NCBI GenBank assembly: GCA_000385055.1
Contig: ARRL01000003.1
Span: 184,001 to 239,365 of the forward strand
Direction of reading: 5' to 3'
DNA length: 55,365 bases
Source of the DNA: a gamma proteobacterium SCGC AAA168-P09
GTDB lineage: Bacteria > Pseudomonadota > Gammaproteobacteria > Magnimaribacterales > D2472
The position numbers were made by a program, and so were the translations under genes. Below are positions 55,048 to 55,365 of the stretch, in pieces (within the stretch, counting starts at the first letter, position 1; every line of letters starts with the position of its first letter). The notes beneath the pieces are model-generated. The model did not search any database. It was not told where the DNA came from and saw only the letters and a program-made list of their open reading frames with translations.

Positions 55048-55365
55048 ATGTTAAAGGTTCATTTTACTGCTGGCACTAGAGCTGGAAGAGTTGTTTGGCT
55101 TCTCGAAGAATTAGGATTGGATTATGAGGTAAATATAATGCCATTTACCAAAGAAGGATTAAAATCACCTGAACATAGGTCGAGACATGCGTTAGGAAGA
55201 GTGCCAGTGTTAGAGGATGGGGAAGTTTCTATTTTTGAATCAGGAGCGATTATTCAATATGTTCTTGAGCGTCATAAAGACGGCGGTCTAAAACCTGACT
55301 CTAATTCTGAAGAGTTCCCATATTATCTTCAATGGTTTCATTATTGTGAAGGGATGGTTATGCCT
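55048..55365 (+). CDS. Second glutathione S-transferase, cut by the right edge
   Basis: A coding frame that runs off the window, with 106 codons visible from ATG 55048, preceded by a GAAGGAG ribosome site. The start MLKVHFTAGTRAGRVVWLLE, the cis-proline HALGRVPVLED and FESGAIIQYVLE are the thioredoxin-like half of a GST, followed by the first helix of the C-terminal domain. It differs clearly from the gene before it, so it is not a fresh duplicate. The end of the protein and any further genes of the operon are beyond the window. Confidence 0.9.
   Translation, partial: MLKVHFTAGTRAGRVVWLLEELGLDYEVNIMPFTKEGLKSPEHRSRHALGRVPVLEDGEVSIFESGAIIQYVLERHKDGGLKPDSNSEEFPYYLQWFHYCEGMVMP

Noticed and set aside
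54354..55365. Tandem duplication of a GST gene.
   Set aside because: The two proteins share only family motifs and differ through most of the visible sequence, so they are not recent copies.
1..55365. tRNA, rRNA, CRISPR, insertion sequences, integrases and phage genes.
   Set aside because: I looked through the intergenic gaps (none above about 250 bases) and the gene products, and found none that could be supported.

Overview
The window is a contiguous, AT-rich (roughly 30% G+C by eye), very gene-dense stretch of a streamlined marine gammaproteobacterium, most likely of the SAR86 clade. The reasons are the green-type proteorhodopsin at 44432-45181, which is almost residue-for-residue the SAR86 BAC-type protein as I remember it; the housekeeping gene orders rsmD/hemCD, dsbD/aroQ/accBC, leuS/lptE/holA and rsfS/rlmH/mrdA/rodA/dacA, all gammaproteobacterial; and extreme compaction, with many 4-bp ATGA overlaps and several convergent genes whose ends overlap. 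I see no tRNA, rRNA, CRISPR, insertion sequence or phage gene.

Layout. 21-2080: ilvB-ilvN (branched-chain amino acid synthesis), running off towards the left edge. 2156-4758: rluD, bamD, a PP0621-like small protein and a CPBP-type membrane protease. 4828-9586: an RND efflux permease and adaptor, divergent from a TetR regulator. 9573-12683: a DUF4399 protein, a flavin reductase-like protein, rsmD, hemC and hemD. 12676-19666: a leftward series of alpha/beta hydrolase, yejF-like double ATPase, ilvD, hemB, trxA and rho. 19736-26328: rightward lone DsbD alpha domain, aroQ, accB, accC, leuS, lptE and holA. 26321-32911: leftward cell-wall elongation block rsfS, rlmH, mrdA, rodA, mltB, dacA and a D-amino-acid aminotransferase, inverted relative to the usual gammaproteobacterial arrangement and lacking nadD. 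32994-37082: PGPGW-like membrane protein, LON-domain protein, mpl, PPi-type phosphofructokinase and a DUF2244 protein. 37098-37286: a decayed class III aminotransferase (argD-like) remnant. 37326-44244: parC, parE, a TolC-family protein, mutM and coaD. 44432-47282: proteorhodopsin, an SDR and an acyl-CoA dehydrogenase. 47348-55365: TonB-dependent receptor, LysR regulator, and a divergent operon of sulfatase, GST-kappa/HCCA isomerase-like protein, haloalkane dehalogenase-like protein and two glutathione S-transferases, the last cut by the right edge.

How it fits together. Two accessory systems stand out. First, a tripartite efflux pump appears to be split over about 33 kb: the RND/adaptor/TetR locus carries two copies of a 21-bp palindrome (AATGTT-N9-AACATT with core ACACTGC), and a third near-identical copy sits 17 bp upstream of the TolC-family gene at 41612. 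This argues that one TetR protein co-regulates inner-membrane, periplasmic and outer-membrane parts. Second, the right end is a LysR-controlled catabolic cassette combining a sulfatase, a dehalogenase-type hydrolase and three glutathione-transferase-fold enzymes, next to a TonB-dependent receptor: a candidate glutathione-dependent route for sulfated or halogenated organic compounds. The rest is core metabolism with signs of reductive evolution: DsbD reduced to one domain, a decayed argD-like gene, LeuRS without the leucine-specific insertion, and loss of nadD, rlpA and lipB from their usual places.
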